This document shows positions 7,883 to 16,597 of a stretch of 64,000 nucleotides of DNA, piece after piece. The translations under genes were made by a program, and so were the position numbers. How positions within the stretch are numbered: position 1 is the first letter of the stretch; every line of letters starts with the position of its first letter. Source of the DNA: Deltaproteobacteria bacterium (GTDB lineage Bacteria; Myxococcota_A; Polyangia; Polyangiales; Polyangiaceae); the NCBI GenBank assembly GCA_016218915.1, contig JACRCQ010000079.1, forward strand, positions 119,608-183,607, written 5' to 3'. The notes beneath the pieces are model-generated. The model had not been told where the DNA came from and made no database searches. It saw only the letters and a program-made list of their open reading frames with translations.

Positions 7883-8326
7883 ATGTCCGTCGTCAGAAAA
7901 GATCCTCGCAGCCAGGCAGCGCAGCTGCTCGATGACGTGATCGCCCGGGTCGCGAGCCTCAAGAGCGAAGGACGCTTCGTGCAGGCCCGCCGGCTCGTGC
8001 GAGACTCTGCAACCGATATCCTCGGCCCGATCGGCTACACGATCGAGCAGGTCGACGCCCAGAGCGCCGCGAGCCTGCTGGGCAGCGAAGACCGGATCAC
8101 CATCGCGGCCGTGCTGCTCGGGGCTCTGGCCGAGCTCGACGAGCTTGGTGGCGATGCGAACGGAGCCCGCGCGTGCCGCCGCAGAGCGCTGGAGCTGTAC
8201 CTGGAGGTCGTGCTGCTGGGCTCTGACCCGAACCCTGAGATCCTCGAAGCGATCTCGCGTCTCAGGCCCCAGTTGGACGAATGGCGACTCGCCGAGCGAT
8301 ACCAGGCCGCGCTCGCGAAGCTTTAG
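7883..8326 (+). CDS. small helical protein, DUF6483-like
   Basis: The 147-residue protein starts at an ATG preceded by GGAGA. It is almost entirely helical with an internal TPR-like pattern: an N-terminal helix ending VIARVASLKSEGRFVQARRLV, a middle helix with LLGALAELDEL and a C-terminal helix with CRRRALELYLEVVLL. There is no signal peptide or membrane segment, so it is probably cytoplasmic. The arrangement is reminiscent of the DUF6483 family, but I would not assign a function. Its TAG overlaps by four bases the TAA of the convergent papain-like protease gene. Confidence 0.72.
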   Translation: MSVVRKDPRSQAAQLLDDVIARVASLKSEGRFVQARRLVRDSATDILGPIGYTIEQVDAQSAASLLGSEDRITIAAVLLGALAELDELGGDANGARACRRRALELYLEVVLLGSDPNPEILEAISRLRPQLDEWRLAERYQAALAKL

Positions 8327-9879
8327 GCGCGACGCCTACGAAGCAGCGCCGCAAGGCCGATCGCCAGCAGACCCCATCCGGAGGACGAGCCTGACGCATT
8401 CGTGCGACACCCGCACCCGCCATCGTCTTCGGTCAGCGGAGCTGCAGTGTTGCCGACCGGCTCGAGCCCCGCATCTGCAGTCGGCTCGTCGCCCGTCGCC
8501 GCGTCAGGTCCCGACGCGCTGTCCTTGCCCGGCTGCGATCCATCCTGCGGCGGGACCGAGCCGTCCTTGCCCGGCTCAGGCGCGTCCACGCCGCTGTCCT
8601 TGGGCCCTGTTCCCGGGTCGGTCACGGTGAACTCCACATTGACCGTGTTGTTCCCGGACCCGCCGAAGACTTTGAGAACGGTCTTGTGGACGCCGACCGG
8701 CAGGTTGGTGGAATCGGCTGTGAGGTTGATCTGGGTCGACTCGCCCGGGTCGAGGTTGGGATCGTTCGCAGTCAGGGCCATCCAATCGACCTTGGGCGTG
8801 AACAGGTACTTGATCAAGAACGGGTACAGGGCGCCGCAGTTGTTGATGTCGACCGACTTCTTGGCCTTCTGCCCCTTGACCGCGGTCATCTTGACGTCGT
8901 GCTGGCCCAGGCATGGCAGCCCCGGCATGTCCTGGAAGCCGACATCGAAGTAGTTCAGGTGCGTGGCGAAGCACACGCCGGAAAACACGATGTTGCAGTC
9001 TGACTCGCGCGACATCTTGAAGTAGCCGTTCATCCCGAAGTCGTCGCCCCAGCTGTTGCGCACGATCCAGCTGTTGTCGCTGTCGTCCCAGCCGACAATG
9101 GTAACGACGTGCCACCCGGTCGCAGTGGCGTTCGGGCTCCGGGAGTAGACGCCGGACTTGTAGCCATCGAAGTCCGAGTACACCTGCATGTTGACGATGA
9201 CCGGCTCGTAGACCAGCTCGGCCTTGATGTCCGCGTCGGACCAGGGCAGCACGCTCATGTGCCAGTCGGTGATGAACGCGCGTCGGTCCTGCCAGTCGGT
9301 GCAGACCTTGGCGCAGTCCCCCTCGGTCGCCGTGTACGGATAGCAGGCTTCGTCAGGAACGCCGTCGGACTTCAGGCGCATGCCGACCTCTTCGGCCGTG
9401 CCGCCGCTGGCGCAGGAGCCAAAGCTGATGCAGGAGATCACGCTCTGCTCGGACAGGTCGATGTCGAGCTTGGGGTCGCCCGCGATGTACTTGAACATCC
9501 CCTCCATGGCGCCGAGGCTTCCGAACACGAAGCAGCTGCCGCATCCGCCCTGCGAGCGCGCAGGGGTCATCCAGTTCACGCCCTGCAGGTTGTGCCAGTC
9601 GAACGCGGCCTGGTTCGGATCGCCAGCAGGGTTGCCGCGCCACTTCCACGAGGTCGGTCCGGTCTCGGGCTTGCCCCCGAACTCGATCGGGTGGTGCACG
9701 GTGAGCTTGGCGCGTTCCTCAGGCGACATGCGTGTGATGCTGTTCTCGCACCACTGCCAGGAGGAGCTCACGCCTTGTACCACATGGCACTTCGCTGGCT
9801 CGTCGGCGACGGCCGTGGAGGTCAGGGAGCTGAGGACGGCGGCAATGCATCCAAGGGAGAAAACAAGCGGAAGGCGCAT
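8323..9879 (-). CDS. secreted papain-family (C1) cysteine protease with MYXO-CTERM tail
   Basis: The start is ATG 9879, with GAGG upstream and an immediate signal peptide (cut after about residue 26, ...STAVA). The peptidase domain has the oxyanion Gln and nucleophile in QGGCGSCFVFGS (Cys near residue 115), the catalytic His in GWHVVTIVGW (near 258) and Asn in RNSWG (near 274). A second beta-rich domain follows, then a Pro/Asp/Gly-rich stalk. The last 35 residues have the MYXO-CTERM layout: GCGC, a Gly/Leu-rich hydrophobic helix and RRRR. That tail is known to direct sorting and anchoring at the myxobacterial surface. It is transcribed divergently from the M6-like protease at 10027, with about 150 bases between. 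Confidence 0.92.
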   Translation of the reverse strand: MRLPLVFSLGCIAAVLSSLTSTAVADEPAKCHVVQGVSSSWQWCENSITRMSPEERAKLTVHHPIEFGGKPETGPTSWKWRGNPAGDPNQAAFDWHNLQGVNWMTPARSQGGCGSCFVFGSLGAMEGMFKYIAGDPKLDIDLSEQSVISCISFGSCASGGTAEEVGMRLKSDGVPDEACYPYTATEGDCAKVCTDWQDRRAFITDWHMSVLPWSDADIKAELVYEPVIVNMQVYSDFDGYKSGVYSRSPNATATGWHVVTIVGWDDSDNSWIVRNSWGDDFGMNGYFKMSRESDCNIVFSGVCFATHLNYFDVGFQDMPGLPCLGQHDVKMTAVKGQKAKKSVDINNCGALYPFLIKYLFTPKVDWMALTANDPNLDPGESTQINLTADSTNLPVGVHKTVLKVFGGSGNNTVNVEFTVTDPGTGPKDSGVDAPEPGKDGSVPPQDGSQPGKDSASGPDAATGDEPTADAGLEPVGNTAAPLTEDDGGCGCRTNASGSSSGWGLLAIGLAALLRRRRA

Positions 9880-10026
9880 CGGTACCTCGCAGCAAGAGCT
9901 CGTCGCGCGGATGCACAAGGATAGCCGAAATCGAGCGTGCCGGCATCGTGAATGCTTGGCGTATGCTGTCAACTCGTCCGGGCACGCCGCGCCCTGCTCG
10001 GCCTGCTGACCCACGCCTCCCGTCCC

Positions 10027-12120
10027 ATGCTGAAGCATCGCTCGCGCACCCTGCTGGATCCCCGCTTCGCCCTCGCGCTCGCGTGTCTCGGCTCGTCGTC
10101 ATGGATCTCCTGCGCGCTGGTGGCTGCGGATGACGGCGCCGCGTCGCAAGGGGCGGTGCGCTTGCCGCCGCTCGACCCGCAACATGTGCGCGATCAGGAC
10201 GAGATGGACTGGACCGACTACCGCGCGGTGCCTGGCGTGGACTGGGCGGATCCGAGCCTGGTGCCCTTGGTGCGCACGATCCACGTGGCGCTGATCGCTG
10301 CAGACTTCGACGATCAGCCGTTCGTGCTCACCTTGCCGAAGAAGTCGGACCGGTTCGGCAACCCGCAGGTCGATCCCGTGGGGCGTGCAAAGGTCCCGGC
10401 CTTCTACGCGGAGTACTGGAACGGTCGGAGCGCGCTGCACCATGGTCACACGGTGAACGAATACTGGATGGAGCAGTCGCACGGACGAGTCGGGCTGGTG
10501 TTCGATGCCTTTGGTCCGTACCGGATGCCGAAGCATCTGTACCAGTACGGGCTGCACGAATTCGGGCAAGAAAGCGCAGGGCCGAGCGGCGTGAGCATCG
10601 ACGGCGAGCTGGCGCAGGACTGCGACGGGCTCTGGCGCGCCGATGCAGGGCCGGCGATCGCTGCGAGCTACGATCAGGTGATTCGTATCTTCGCCGGCTA
10701 CGACGAGACCGGGGTCTGGCAGGAATTCGGCGAGATGAAGTTCCAGACGCGCGACGACATCCCGGCAGAGTGGGGGAGTCCTGATCCGACGATGCCTCGC
10801 TGGGCTCCCACGCGCTTTGCGCCCTGGACCTCCTGGAAGGCTGCGTCGATGCCCTGGAGCAGCTCAGCCATCATCGCGTCCGAAAGCTCAGGCTCGATCG
10901 CACACGAGCTGGCGCACGCCGCGTTCTTCGTGGTGAACAACTACAACAATCCGTTTGCACAGCCGTATCGCAGAGCAGGCTCAGGCCCCTGGGACATCAT
11001 GGATCGCGGCTCCTTCAACGGGCCGGGCGGACCGCATGACCGGTGGCAGGTGCCAGCCCTCAAGGGCGGAGCGATGCCTTCCGGCGTGATGCTTCGCCAA
11101 AGGATGAAGTTCCAGTTCCTCGAGCCCTCCAACGTGCTGCACCTCAGTCGCGAAGGGCTTGCCAAGTCGGGCCTCGTGGTTGCCGAGGTGATCGCGCGCG
11201 CCGCTGAGCCAGGTCCAGATGGCCTCGCGGGGATCGTGGTTCACCTGGACGGCGAGCCGGTCCCGCTCGCTGGAACGGACGTCTCCGGAGCAACGACCCA
11301 GGATCGCACGCCGTGGGTGGATCCAGCGACGGATCCGTTGTCGCCCGGGATCCCCGACTACAGCTACTACACCCTGGAGGTCGTGCAGCGCGTGGGCATG
11401 GACTCGTTCTGCCCGGACAGCGGCGTGCTGCTCGCCAAGAACAAGGATTGGGCGTCGCTCACAGGTGGCCCGAACCAGTTCCTCATGTTCACCTGGGTCA
11501 TCGACGCGCACCCGGAAGATATGGACCGCCTCGACTTCGTGCGTCCCCATGGCGAGCCCGTGATGCGCAGCATCGCAGATTACCGTCAGCTCAACGATGC
11601 GCTCTTCCACGCTGGCCTTGATTCCGGCAGCCTCTACGAGTGGCAGGACGCACCGAACCGGCTGCACTTCTACGTGATAGACGCACGAAAGGATGCAGCC
11701 GGGAACCTGCGATACTCCCTTGGCGTGCGATCGCTCGACGGCTCTGGCCCCCAGCTGCGCGGGCTCGGCGTGGTCGCGAGCGGACCGGTGCACGTGCGAT
11801 CGCCGAATACGTCGTGCTCGTTCGAGCTGCTCAACACCGGAGCTGCGGCGCCAACCGATCCGCTTCTTCACGGTCAGGACACGAACACTTGCCTCGCCTC
11901 GGATCTCTATCGGATCAGCGTGACCGTGGACGAGCCTGGCTGGACGGTGCAGCTGCAGAACGCGCTGGTCGCCGTACCGTTCGGTGGAGCGAAGAACATC
12001 GCGGTGGCTGTGACGCGGGGCAGGGGAGCGTCCTCTTCCGCAAGGGTGATTCTGACAGCGAGCTCCGAGAGCGATCCTGGCAAAAAAGTGACTGCGACGC
12101 GGACCGTGTTCGGTCCTTGA
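10027..12120 (+). CDS. secreted M6-like metalloprotease domain protein
   Basis: The chosen ATG at 10027 gives an N-terminal basic stretch and a hydrophobic segment followed by Cys (SSWISCAL), so it is an exported, possibly lipid-anchored protein. About 697 residues. The central region resembles M6 (immune inhibitor A-like) peptidases: an N-terminal segment with AALIAADFDDQPF-like strand, FYAEYWNG, and the zinc motif HELAH at residues 293-297. The usual Gly-x-x-Asp after the motif is not obvious; a second stretch GPWDIMDRGSFNGPG fits the family's downstream 'WDLM' region. The C-terminal third is beta-rich without a recognised domain. It shares a 147-base divergent promoter region with the papain-type protease. 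Confidence 0.78.
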   Translation: MLKHRSRTLLDPRFALALACLGSSSWISCALVAADDGAASQGAVRLPPLDPQHVRDQDEMDWTDYRAVPGVDWADPSLVPLVRTIHVALIAADFDDQPFVLTLPKKSDRFGNPQVDPVGRAKVPAFYAEYWNGRSALHHGHTVNEYWMEQSHGRVGLVFDAFGPYRMPKHLYQYGLHEFGQESAGPSGVSIDGELAQDCDGLWRADAGPAIAASYDQVIRIFAGYDETGVWQEFGEMKFQTRDDIPAEWGSPDPTMPRWAPTRFAPWTSWKAASMPWSSSAIIASESSGSIAHELAHAAFFVVNNYNNPFAQPYRRAGSGPWDIMDRGSFNGPGGPHDRWQVPALKGGAMPSGVMLRQRMKFQFLEPSNVLHLSREGLAKSGLVVAEVIARAAEPGPDGLAGIVVHLDGEPVPLAGTDVSGATTQDRTPWVDPATDPLSPGIPDYSYYTLEVVQRVGMDSFCPDSGVLLAKNKDWASLTGGPNQFLMFTWVIDAHPEDMDRLDFVRPHGEPVMRSIADYRQLNDALFHAGLDSGSLYEWQDAPNRLHFYVIDARKDAAGNLRYSLGVRSLDGSGPQLRGLGVVASGPVHVRSPNTSCSFELLNTGAAAPTDPLLHGQDTNTCLASDLYRISVTVDEPGWTVQLQNALVAVPFGGAKNIAVAVTRGRGASSSARVILTASSESDPGKKVTATRTVFGP

Positions 12121-12182
12121 CTTCCATCCGATGGACCGCGTTCCATGGCGGGTCGATCCACCTTTGGCCTCAAGTCCACTCC

Positions 12183-12608
12183 ATGCTCGATCCAGACCTT
12201 GTCCGTTGCGGACTGTTGTTGCTGCCGCTCGCAGGCGGTTGTGCGAGCGCACCTTCAAACCCTTCGCCTGCTGTAGCCAAGAACGTTGCCGCGCCTTCAG
12301 CTGAGCCCGTGGCAACGTGCAGCCCCGGGCAGCCAGACAGCCCGGCGGACTTGAAGGACGTCCTGCGTGCGAAGCGCGAAGACATCCAGCGCTGCACGCT
12401 CCTGGGCACCCATGGCTCGGAAGAAGCGGTGATCCGATTGAACCTGCTGATCTCGGATCGAGGCGCGATCAAGCGGTTCGATCTGACCAGCGCGCTCGCG
12501 CTCGATCCTACGGTGCAGAAGTGCTGCGAGAAGTCGATCAGCGAGGTCACCTTCAGCCCGTTCTGCGGCGACGACGTGGAGGTGCACTGGAGCTACGAGA
12601 TACGGTGA
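12183..12608 (+). CDS. AgmX/PglI C-terminal-like lipoprotein
   Basis: A 141-residue protein with a short lipoprotein signal (LLLPLAGGC) starting at ATG 12183. After a Pro/Ala linker the C-terminal 85 residues follow the AgmX/PglI and TonB-like pattern of myxobacteria: a helix with REDIQRC, a strand VIRLNLLISDRGAIKRF, a helix with VQKCCEKSISEVTF, and a closing strand. Such domains occur in gliding and envelope proteins. The upstream ATGs of this frame lie inside the M6 gene or have no ribosome site. It is followed 16 bases later by the DUF1566 lipoprotein gene, so they are probably co-transcribed. Confidence 0.7.
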   Translation: MLDPDLVRCGLLLLPLAGGCASAPSNPSPAVAKNVAAPSAEPVATCSPGQPDSPADLKDVLRAKREDIQRCTLLGTHGSEEAVIRLNLLISDRGAIKRFDLTSALALDPTVQKCCEKSISEVTFSPFCGDDVEVHWSYEIR

Positions 12609-12624
12609 GGGGAGGAGCTGGACG

Positions 12625-13626
12625 ATGACGCAAAGGGGGCGGCTGTGTCAGGCGATGCGTGTTGGACTGAGCCTGCTCGCGGCAGGGGCCTGCGGCGGAT
12701 GCTCGGACTCCTCGGACGGAGCGAGCGGGCCGGGCGCTGAGCCTTACGTCGTGATCAACCCGATCACGCCGGTGCTCGAGATTCAGGCCGAGGTCGCCGT
12801 GGATCAGAACACGGGCCTGATGTGGGCGCGCGAGCAGCGCGGAGAGGCGCAGGTCGACGGCAGAGGCGAGTTCCAACCCGCAGACGCGGCGCACCCGCAG
12901 GCCGCTGTCGCGCTCGCTGCCGCATATTGCGCGGACCTGAACCTGGCGGGCTTTGACGATTGGCGGCTGCCGACGCGGCTCGAGCTTCACTCGCTGGTCG
13001 ATCACAGCCACTGCGGTACGGAAGGCGGCGGACCTGCCCTGAATCAGGAGGCGTTTCCCACTGCCAAGGTCGGCACGTTCCGCACGCCCTACTGGACCAG
13101 CACCCACCACTTCGCGGAGAACCAGTACGCGGTGGGCTTCCTGCTGGGCGAGATCACCTACGACGGCGACATCGGTGGTCAGATCGTCTTTGCGCGGTGC
13201 GTGCGCTCGATCCGCACCAAGACGCCTCCGTCGACGCCCTTCCAAGTTGCCGACGGCGTGGTGCACGACCTTCGCACCGGGCTTCACTGGGAGCAGCAGC
13301 CTGCTGTGATCGACGTGCTCGACTGGAATGCGAGCCCCATCATCCAGCCGGCGATCGACTACTGCGCATCGCTCAAGCTCGACGGCGGCGGGTTCCGTCT
13401 GCCCACGATCAAGGAGCTCGCGACGATCGTGGACGAGACGAAGGTGCAGCCAGTCATCGACGAGACCGTGTTCCCTGGCACGCAGAAGGAGTTCTACGTC
13501 ACCTCCACGCCGCTGGGGTGCTCCAAGCATCTGGGCTGGTACTGGGCGGTCAACATGGGCGATGGCGTCGCGTACCCCATGGATCAGGGCTACACGCAGA
13601 CAGCCTACGCTCGGTGCGTACGGTAG
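12625..13626 (+). CDS. DUF1566 (Lcl-type) lipoprotein with two domain copies
   Basis: The ATG at 12625 is preceded by GGGGAGGAG. A lipoprotein signal ends at the Cys in GACGGC (about residue 26). Two DUF1566 repeats follow. The first (about 50-195) has TGLMWAREQ, AYCADLNLAGFDDWRLPT and YWTS...FARCVRS. The second (about 205-333) has TGLHWEQQP, YCASLKLDGGGFRLPT and FYVTST...YARCVR. These domains form a C-type-lectin/FGE-related fold found in surface proteins of unknown ligand. A second such protein is at 38943. The gene's end forms a hairpin with the convergent beta-helix gene. Confidence 0.9.
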   Translation: MTQRGRLCQAMRVGLSLLAAGACGGCSDSSDGASGPGAEPYVVINPITPVLEIQAEVAVDQNTGLMWAREQRGEAQVDGRGEFQPADAAHPQAAVALAAAYCADLNLAGFDDWRLPTRLELHSLVDHSHCGTEGGGPALNQEAFPTAKVGTFRTPYWTSTHHFAENQYAVGFLLGEITYDGDIGGQIVFARCVRSIRTKTPPSTPFQVADGVVHDLRTGLHWEQQPAVIDVLDWNASPIIQPAIDYCASLKLDGGGFRLPTIKELATIVDETKVQPVIDETVFPGTQKEFYVTSTPLGCSKHLGWYWAVNMGDGVAYPMDQGYTQTAYARCVR

Positions 13627-13635
13627 TCCGTACGC
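13616..13635. terminator. hairpin between convergent genes
   Basis: GCGTACGG and its exact complement CCGTACGC flank a four-base TAGT loop that includes the stop codon of the DUF1566 gene. There is no U-tract, so if it terminates it does so weakly or with Rho. Its placement between two convergent stops fits a bidirectional terminator. Confidence 0.5.
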
Positions 13636-13638
13636 GGA

Positions 13639-15165
13639 TCAGAGCTCGTGCGCGCCGATGTCGAAAGCGGCGCCTTGGGGACGGGCCGTGCCGAAGAAGT
13701 CCACGGTTGGAGCCTGCTGCCCGCCGAAGGACGGCGTCCCCTTGTCGATCGCAGGCGCTCCTGCCTTGAGCTTGTAGTCTGAGCCGGGCGCAACGAACAG
13801 CGCTGCCTCTGCGGACACGAGCGAGTGCGCGTCAAAGCCGAGCGCCTGCCAGCCCGCCAGCGGCAGGATGTTGTTCTCCCCATCGCCGGAGAGCTGGTCG
13901 GTCACCACGTTGTAGTCGCTCTGGAAGCCCGGCGACGCATCCATGCTGATCGCACCGTCCGCACCCAGCAGGATGTTGTTGAACACCACGTGTCCGCCGA
14001 GATCCTCGCTGAACTTCACGCCCCAACCCGAGGTCAATGCCACCAGCGTGTTGCTTACCACATGGAGGTTCTTTGGCCCTTGTGCGCCGTCGATCGCATA
14101 CGCGCGCATCGCGTTCCGGGCATTGCCGAAGATGATGTTGTTCTGCACGAGCGAGTCCTGGACGCCATCCATGTTCAGGCCGTTCTGCCCGGTGTCGTAG
14201 ATGCGGTTGCCTTCCACCACGAGCCCGGAGATGATCCCATCGCCGCCCACGGACAGGTCGCCGTTGAAGTGGATGCCGTTCGACTCGGCGTTCTTGCAGC
14301 CGTGCAGCACGTTGTTGCGCAGGGTGGTGTTGTCGCTTCCCGCGTTTGCGAGGTACACGCAATGGCTCCGGGCATCGCCGGACAGCCCGGTGCTCGCAAC
14401 CTCGTTGCCCTCCACAAGCGAGCTGGAGATCTCCGACAGGTAGAACCCTTCCACGCCTGCTTGCTCGCACAGGTTCCTGCGCACCACGATGCCGACCATC
14501 GGCGTGTCAGGCGTTGCGCCGCGTGCAGCGATGCACCGCTCCGGCACGCCCTGGACGTGGAATCCGTCGATCACGACGTGAGAGACGTTCTGCAACCGGA
14601 TGCCGTCGCCCGTGGATGCCGGCTGGTTGATCAGGACCGATCCACCCGTTGCGTAGAAGTAGATCGGTTGCCCCTGCGCGCCTGAGGCATCGACCTGGAA
14701 CCCAGCGTAGGTACCTTCCCACACGACGACCGAATCGCCGGCCTTGGTGGCGTCGGCCGCTGCCTGTATCGTCGAGTACTCCTGCGTTGCGCCCGGGGTG
14801 TCGTCCACGCAACGCACCTCGGGCAGCGCGCAATCCGTGCTCGGCGGCCCGCCCCCGGAGCCTCCGATGCCACCGGTTCCCGCAGTGCCGCCGGTGCCCG
14901 ACGTTCCAGCGCTTCCCCCGGTTGCACCACCATTGCCACCAGCTCCCGTGCCCGCGGTGCCTGCCGTGCCTCCGCTCCCGCCAGTGGCGCCGCCGTTTCC
15001 CGCCGCGCCGCCCTTGCCCGAGGCCCCGCTGCCACCGCCCGTGGCGCCCGCACTACCAGCGGCGCCGCCGGTTGCAGTCGGTGTCGAGCTGTCATCACTG
15101 CCACAGGACAGGATCGCAAGACCTGCGACCAGTCCGAACGCCGTCGCCCAGGTTGCTCTGTGCAT
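13639..15165 (-). CDS. right-handed beta-helix lipoprotein with choice-of-anchor-Q-like end
   Basis: I start at ATG 15165, directly before the lipoprotein signal (VAGLAILSC); a longer frame begins at 15204. Residues 25-110 are a Gly/Ala/Thr linker with GGT/GGA steps, typical of myxobacterial surface lipoproteins. The rest is a parallel beta-helix: repeated short strands with IVVRRN, LVEGNEV, TTLRNNVLHGC, LVQNNIIFGN. The very end (AIDKGTPSFGG...DFFGTARPQGAAFDIGAHE) matches the pattern of the choice-of-anchor Q group. Such helices often bind or cut polysaccharide, but no catalytic residues are evident. It follows the VTC gene at about 40 bases and could be the last gene of the CotH operon. Confidence 0.85.
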   Translation of the reverse strand: MHRATWATAFGLVAGLAILSCGSDDSSTPTATGGAAGSAGATGGGSGASGKGGAAGNGGATGGSGGTAGTAGTGAGGNGGATGGSAGTSGTGGTAGTGGIGGSGGGPPSTDCALPEVRCVDDTPGATQEYSTIQAAADATKAGDSVVVWEGTYAGFQVDASGAQGQPIYFYATGGSVLINQPASTGDGIRLQNVSHVVIDGFHVQGVPERCIAARGATPDTPMVGIVVRRNLCEQAGVEGFYLSEISSSLVEGNEVASTGLSGDARSHCVYLANAGSDNTTLRNNVLHGCKNAESNGIHFNGDLSVGGDGIISGLVVEGNRIYDTGQNGLNMDGVQDSLVQNNIIFGNARNAMRAYAIDGAQGPKNLHVVSNTLVALTSGWGVKFSEDLGGHVVFNNILLGADGAISMDASPGFQSDYNVVTDQLSGDGENNILPLAGWQALGFDAHSLVSAEAALFVAPGSDYKLKAGAPAIDKGTPSFGGQQAPTVDFFGTARPQGAAFDIGAHEL

Positions 15166-15207
15166 GACAACACAGGATACGCGAATTCGCCGTCGCGTGG
15201 GCAATCC

Positions 15208-15888
15208 TCATCGACCGATCTCGACGCCGAGCAGATACTTGGAGCACCTGGCCAGCCGGAACGGGAGATGGTCCGCGACCGCGGCAGCCTGCTCGGACCA
15301 CGCGGGATCGTACTTCAGCTCCACAACGACCGCGTGGCCAGGCGGCACCTGCACAAGAGCTGGGTGTGTGCGCCCGCGGATCGCCGCGACCTGCAGGTGC
15401 GTGTCCACGGTCACCCGGATGCGCCCTCCTGCGGTCGCAAAATAGTAGCGAAAGTAGCGGGTGACGACTGCGGGCTGCACCAGACGCAGCTCGGCGCGGA
15501 GGCGATCGGAAAGCGCAAGGTCGTTCAGCGCGGTTCGGATTCGCGCCTCGCACAATGCGATCTCGATCGGAGGCAGGGGCTGGCTCAGCTTGCCGCTGAC
15601 AGCGCCAGCTTTGAGCTTGCGCTCGAGCAAGGGCTTGACCACGGCTCCTTCCGCATCTCCATACCAGCGGATGCGCGTCTTGGAGCGGCGGGCCGCCCCT
15701 TGAACATGATCGTGGTAGTCGCGAAGACCCGGGGTATCGAGGTAGAGGCTGTTGACGTCGCGCGGCGGGAAGACCTCTCGAAACAGCGCGGGGTGACGTC
15801 GCAGCACTGCGAGCACCTGGGCCACGGAGCACCCCTCGGGCAGGTACTTTCGCTCGTATCGGAGATTGGGGGTCAGCCCAGCGCTCAT
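15208..15888 (-). CDS. VTC-domain protein (polyphosphate polymerase-like)
   Basis: The 226-residue protein matches the VTC (vacuolar transporter chaperone) domain: N-terminal RYERKYLP, a DVNSLYLDT strand, the basic strands SKTRIRWYGD and ERKLKAG, the RYFR strand, the Arg-rich VTVDTHLQ segment, and the acidic VVELKYDP strand near the end. In yeast the related Vtc4 makes polyphosphate from ATP within a tunnel lined by such Arg/Lys/Glu residues. Bacterial copies usually travel with DUF4956 and CotH genes, as here. The ATG has GGAG upstream. The gene is 15 bases behind the DUF4956 gene. Confidence 0.88.
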   Translation of the reverse strand: MSAGLTPNLRYERKYLPEGCSVAQVLAVLRRHPALFREVFPPRDVNSLYLDTPGLRDYHDHVQGAARRSKTRIRWYGDAEGAVVKPLLERKLKAGAVSGKLSQPLPPIEIALCEARIRTALNDLALSDRLRAELRLVQPAVVTRYFRYYFATAGGRIRVTVDTHLQVAAIRGRTHPALVQVPPGHAVVVELKYDPAWSEQAAAVADHLPFRLARCSKYLLGVEIGR

Positions 15889-15903
15889 GGACTTGGCTCC
15901 AGC

Positions 15904-16590
15904 TCAGCTGCCAGAGGAGCGGTCCGCGAGGTAGCTGATCTTGACCCCCTCGCACTGCTCGCGAAGACGTTTCGTGGCCTCTTCGAGAGCGCCCTCATTC
16001 CTGAATCCGACCTCCAGAAGCGCTTCGGTCTGCTCGGGCGTGTCATCGAGCCGGTTGAGCCTTGCGGTGGCGCCGGCAGCCTTGAGCACCTCGAGGATCC
16101 GGCTCGCCGTGAGCTTTCCAGGGGCCGGGCTCGTCACCGACAGCCACAGGTTCGATCCATCCGCGGACTTGCGACCCATGCTGCGGGCCAGGATCAGCGC
16201 GAGGATGAACAGCACAGCGGCGACCGTGACCACGACCTGCCCAGCGCCGAGCCCCAGGCCGATGCCGATCGCGATGAACAGATAGGCCAGCTCCTCGGGC
16301 TCCTTGATCGCAGCGCGGAAGCGCACGATCGAGAGGGCGCCGACCAATCCGAGGGACAGGGCCAGCGACGACTTGACGATGCTGATGATCAGCGCGGTGG
16401 TGACCGCGAGCAGCAGGAAGTTGCTGGCAAAGGCCTTGCGGTTCGAGGGCGACTTGCCAAAGCGGACGTATGCGCGCCCCAGCAGGAACGCGAGCAGGGC
16501 TGCGACAGCGAGGTTCACCAAGAAGCCCGGAATGGATGGGAGCACGGTCGGATCCCGAAATAACTCAGTCCATGCTTTCTGCAGTTCCAT
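15904..16590 (-). CDS. DUF4956 family membrane protein
   Basis: The 228-residue protein has an N-terminal domain with four or five hydrophobic helices (about residues 18-40, 52-75, 78-90, 98-112, 115-135). It includes the family's signature LSLGLVGALSIVRFR...KEPEELAYLF. A soluble C-terminal ferredoxin-like domain follows (about 150-225). DUF4956 proteins are inner-membrane proteins of unknown function that occur next to VTC-domain and CotH-kinase genes. The spacing of 7 bases after CotH and 15 bases before VTC indicates one operon. Confidence 0.92.
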   Translation of the reverse strand: MELQKAWTELFRDPTVLPSIPGFLVNLAVAALLAFLLGRAYVRFGKSPSNRKAFASNFLLLAVTTALIISIVKSSLALSLGLVGALSIVRFRAAIKEPEELAYLFIAIGIGLGLGAGQVVVTVAAVLFILALILARSMGRKSADGSNLWLSVTSPAPGKLTASRILEVLKAAGATARLNRLDDTPEQTEALLEVGFRNEGALEEATKRLREQCEGVKISYLADRSSGS

Positions 16591-16597
16591 GGTCGTG

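Noticed and set aside
10981..12315. 444-residue antisense frame opposite the M6-like gene
   Set aside because: Shadow; no motif, and it would cross two well-supported genes.
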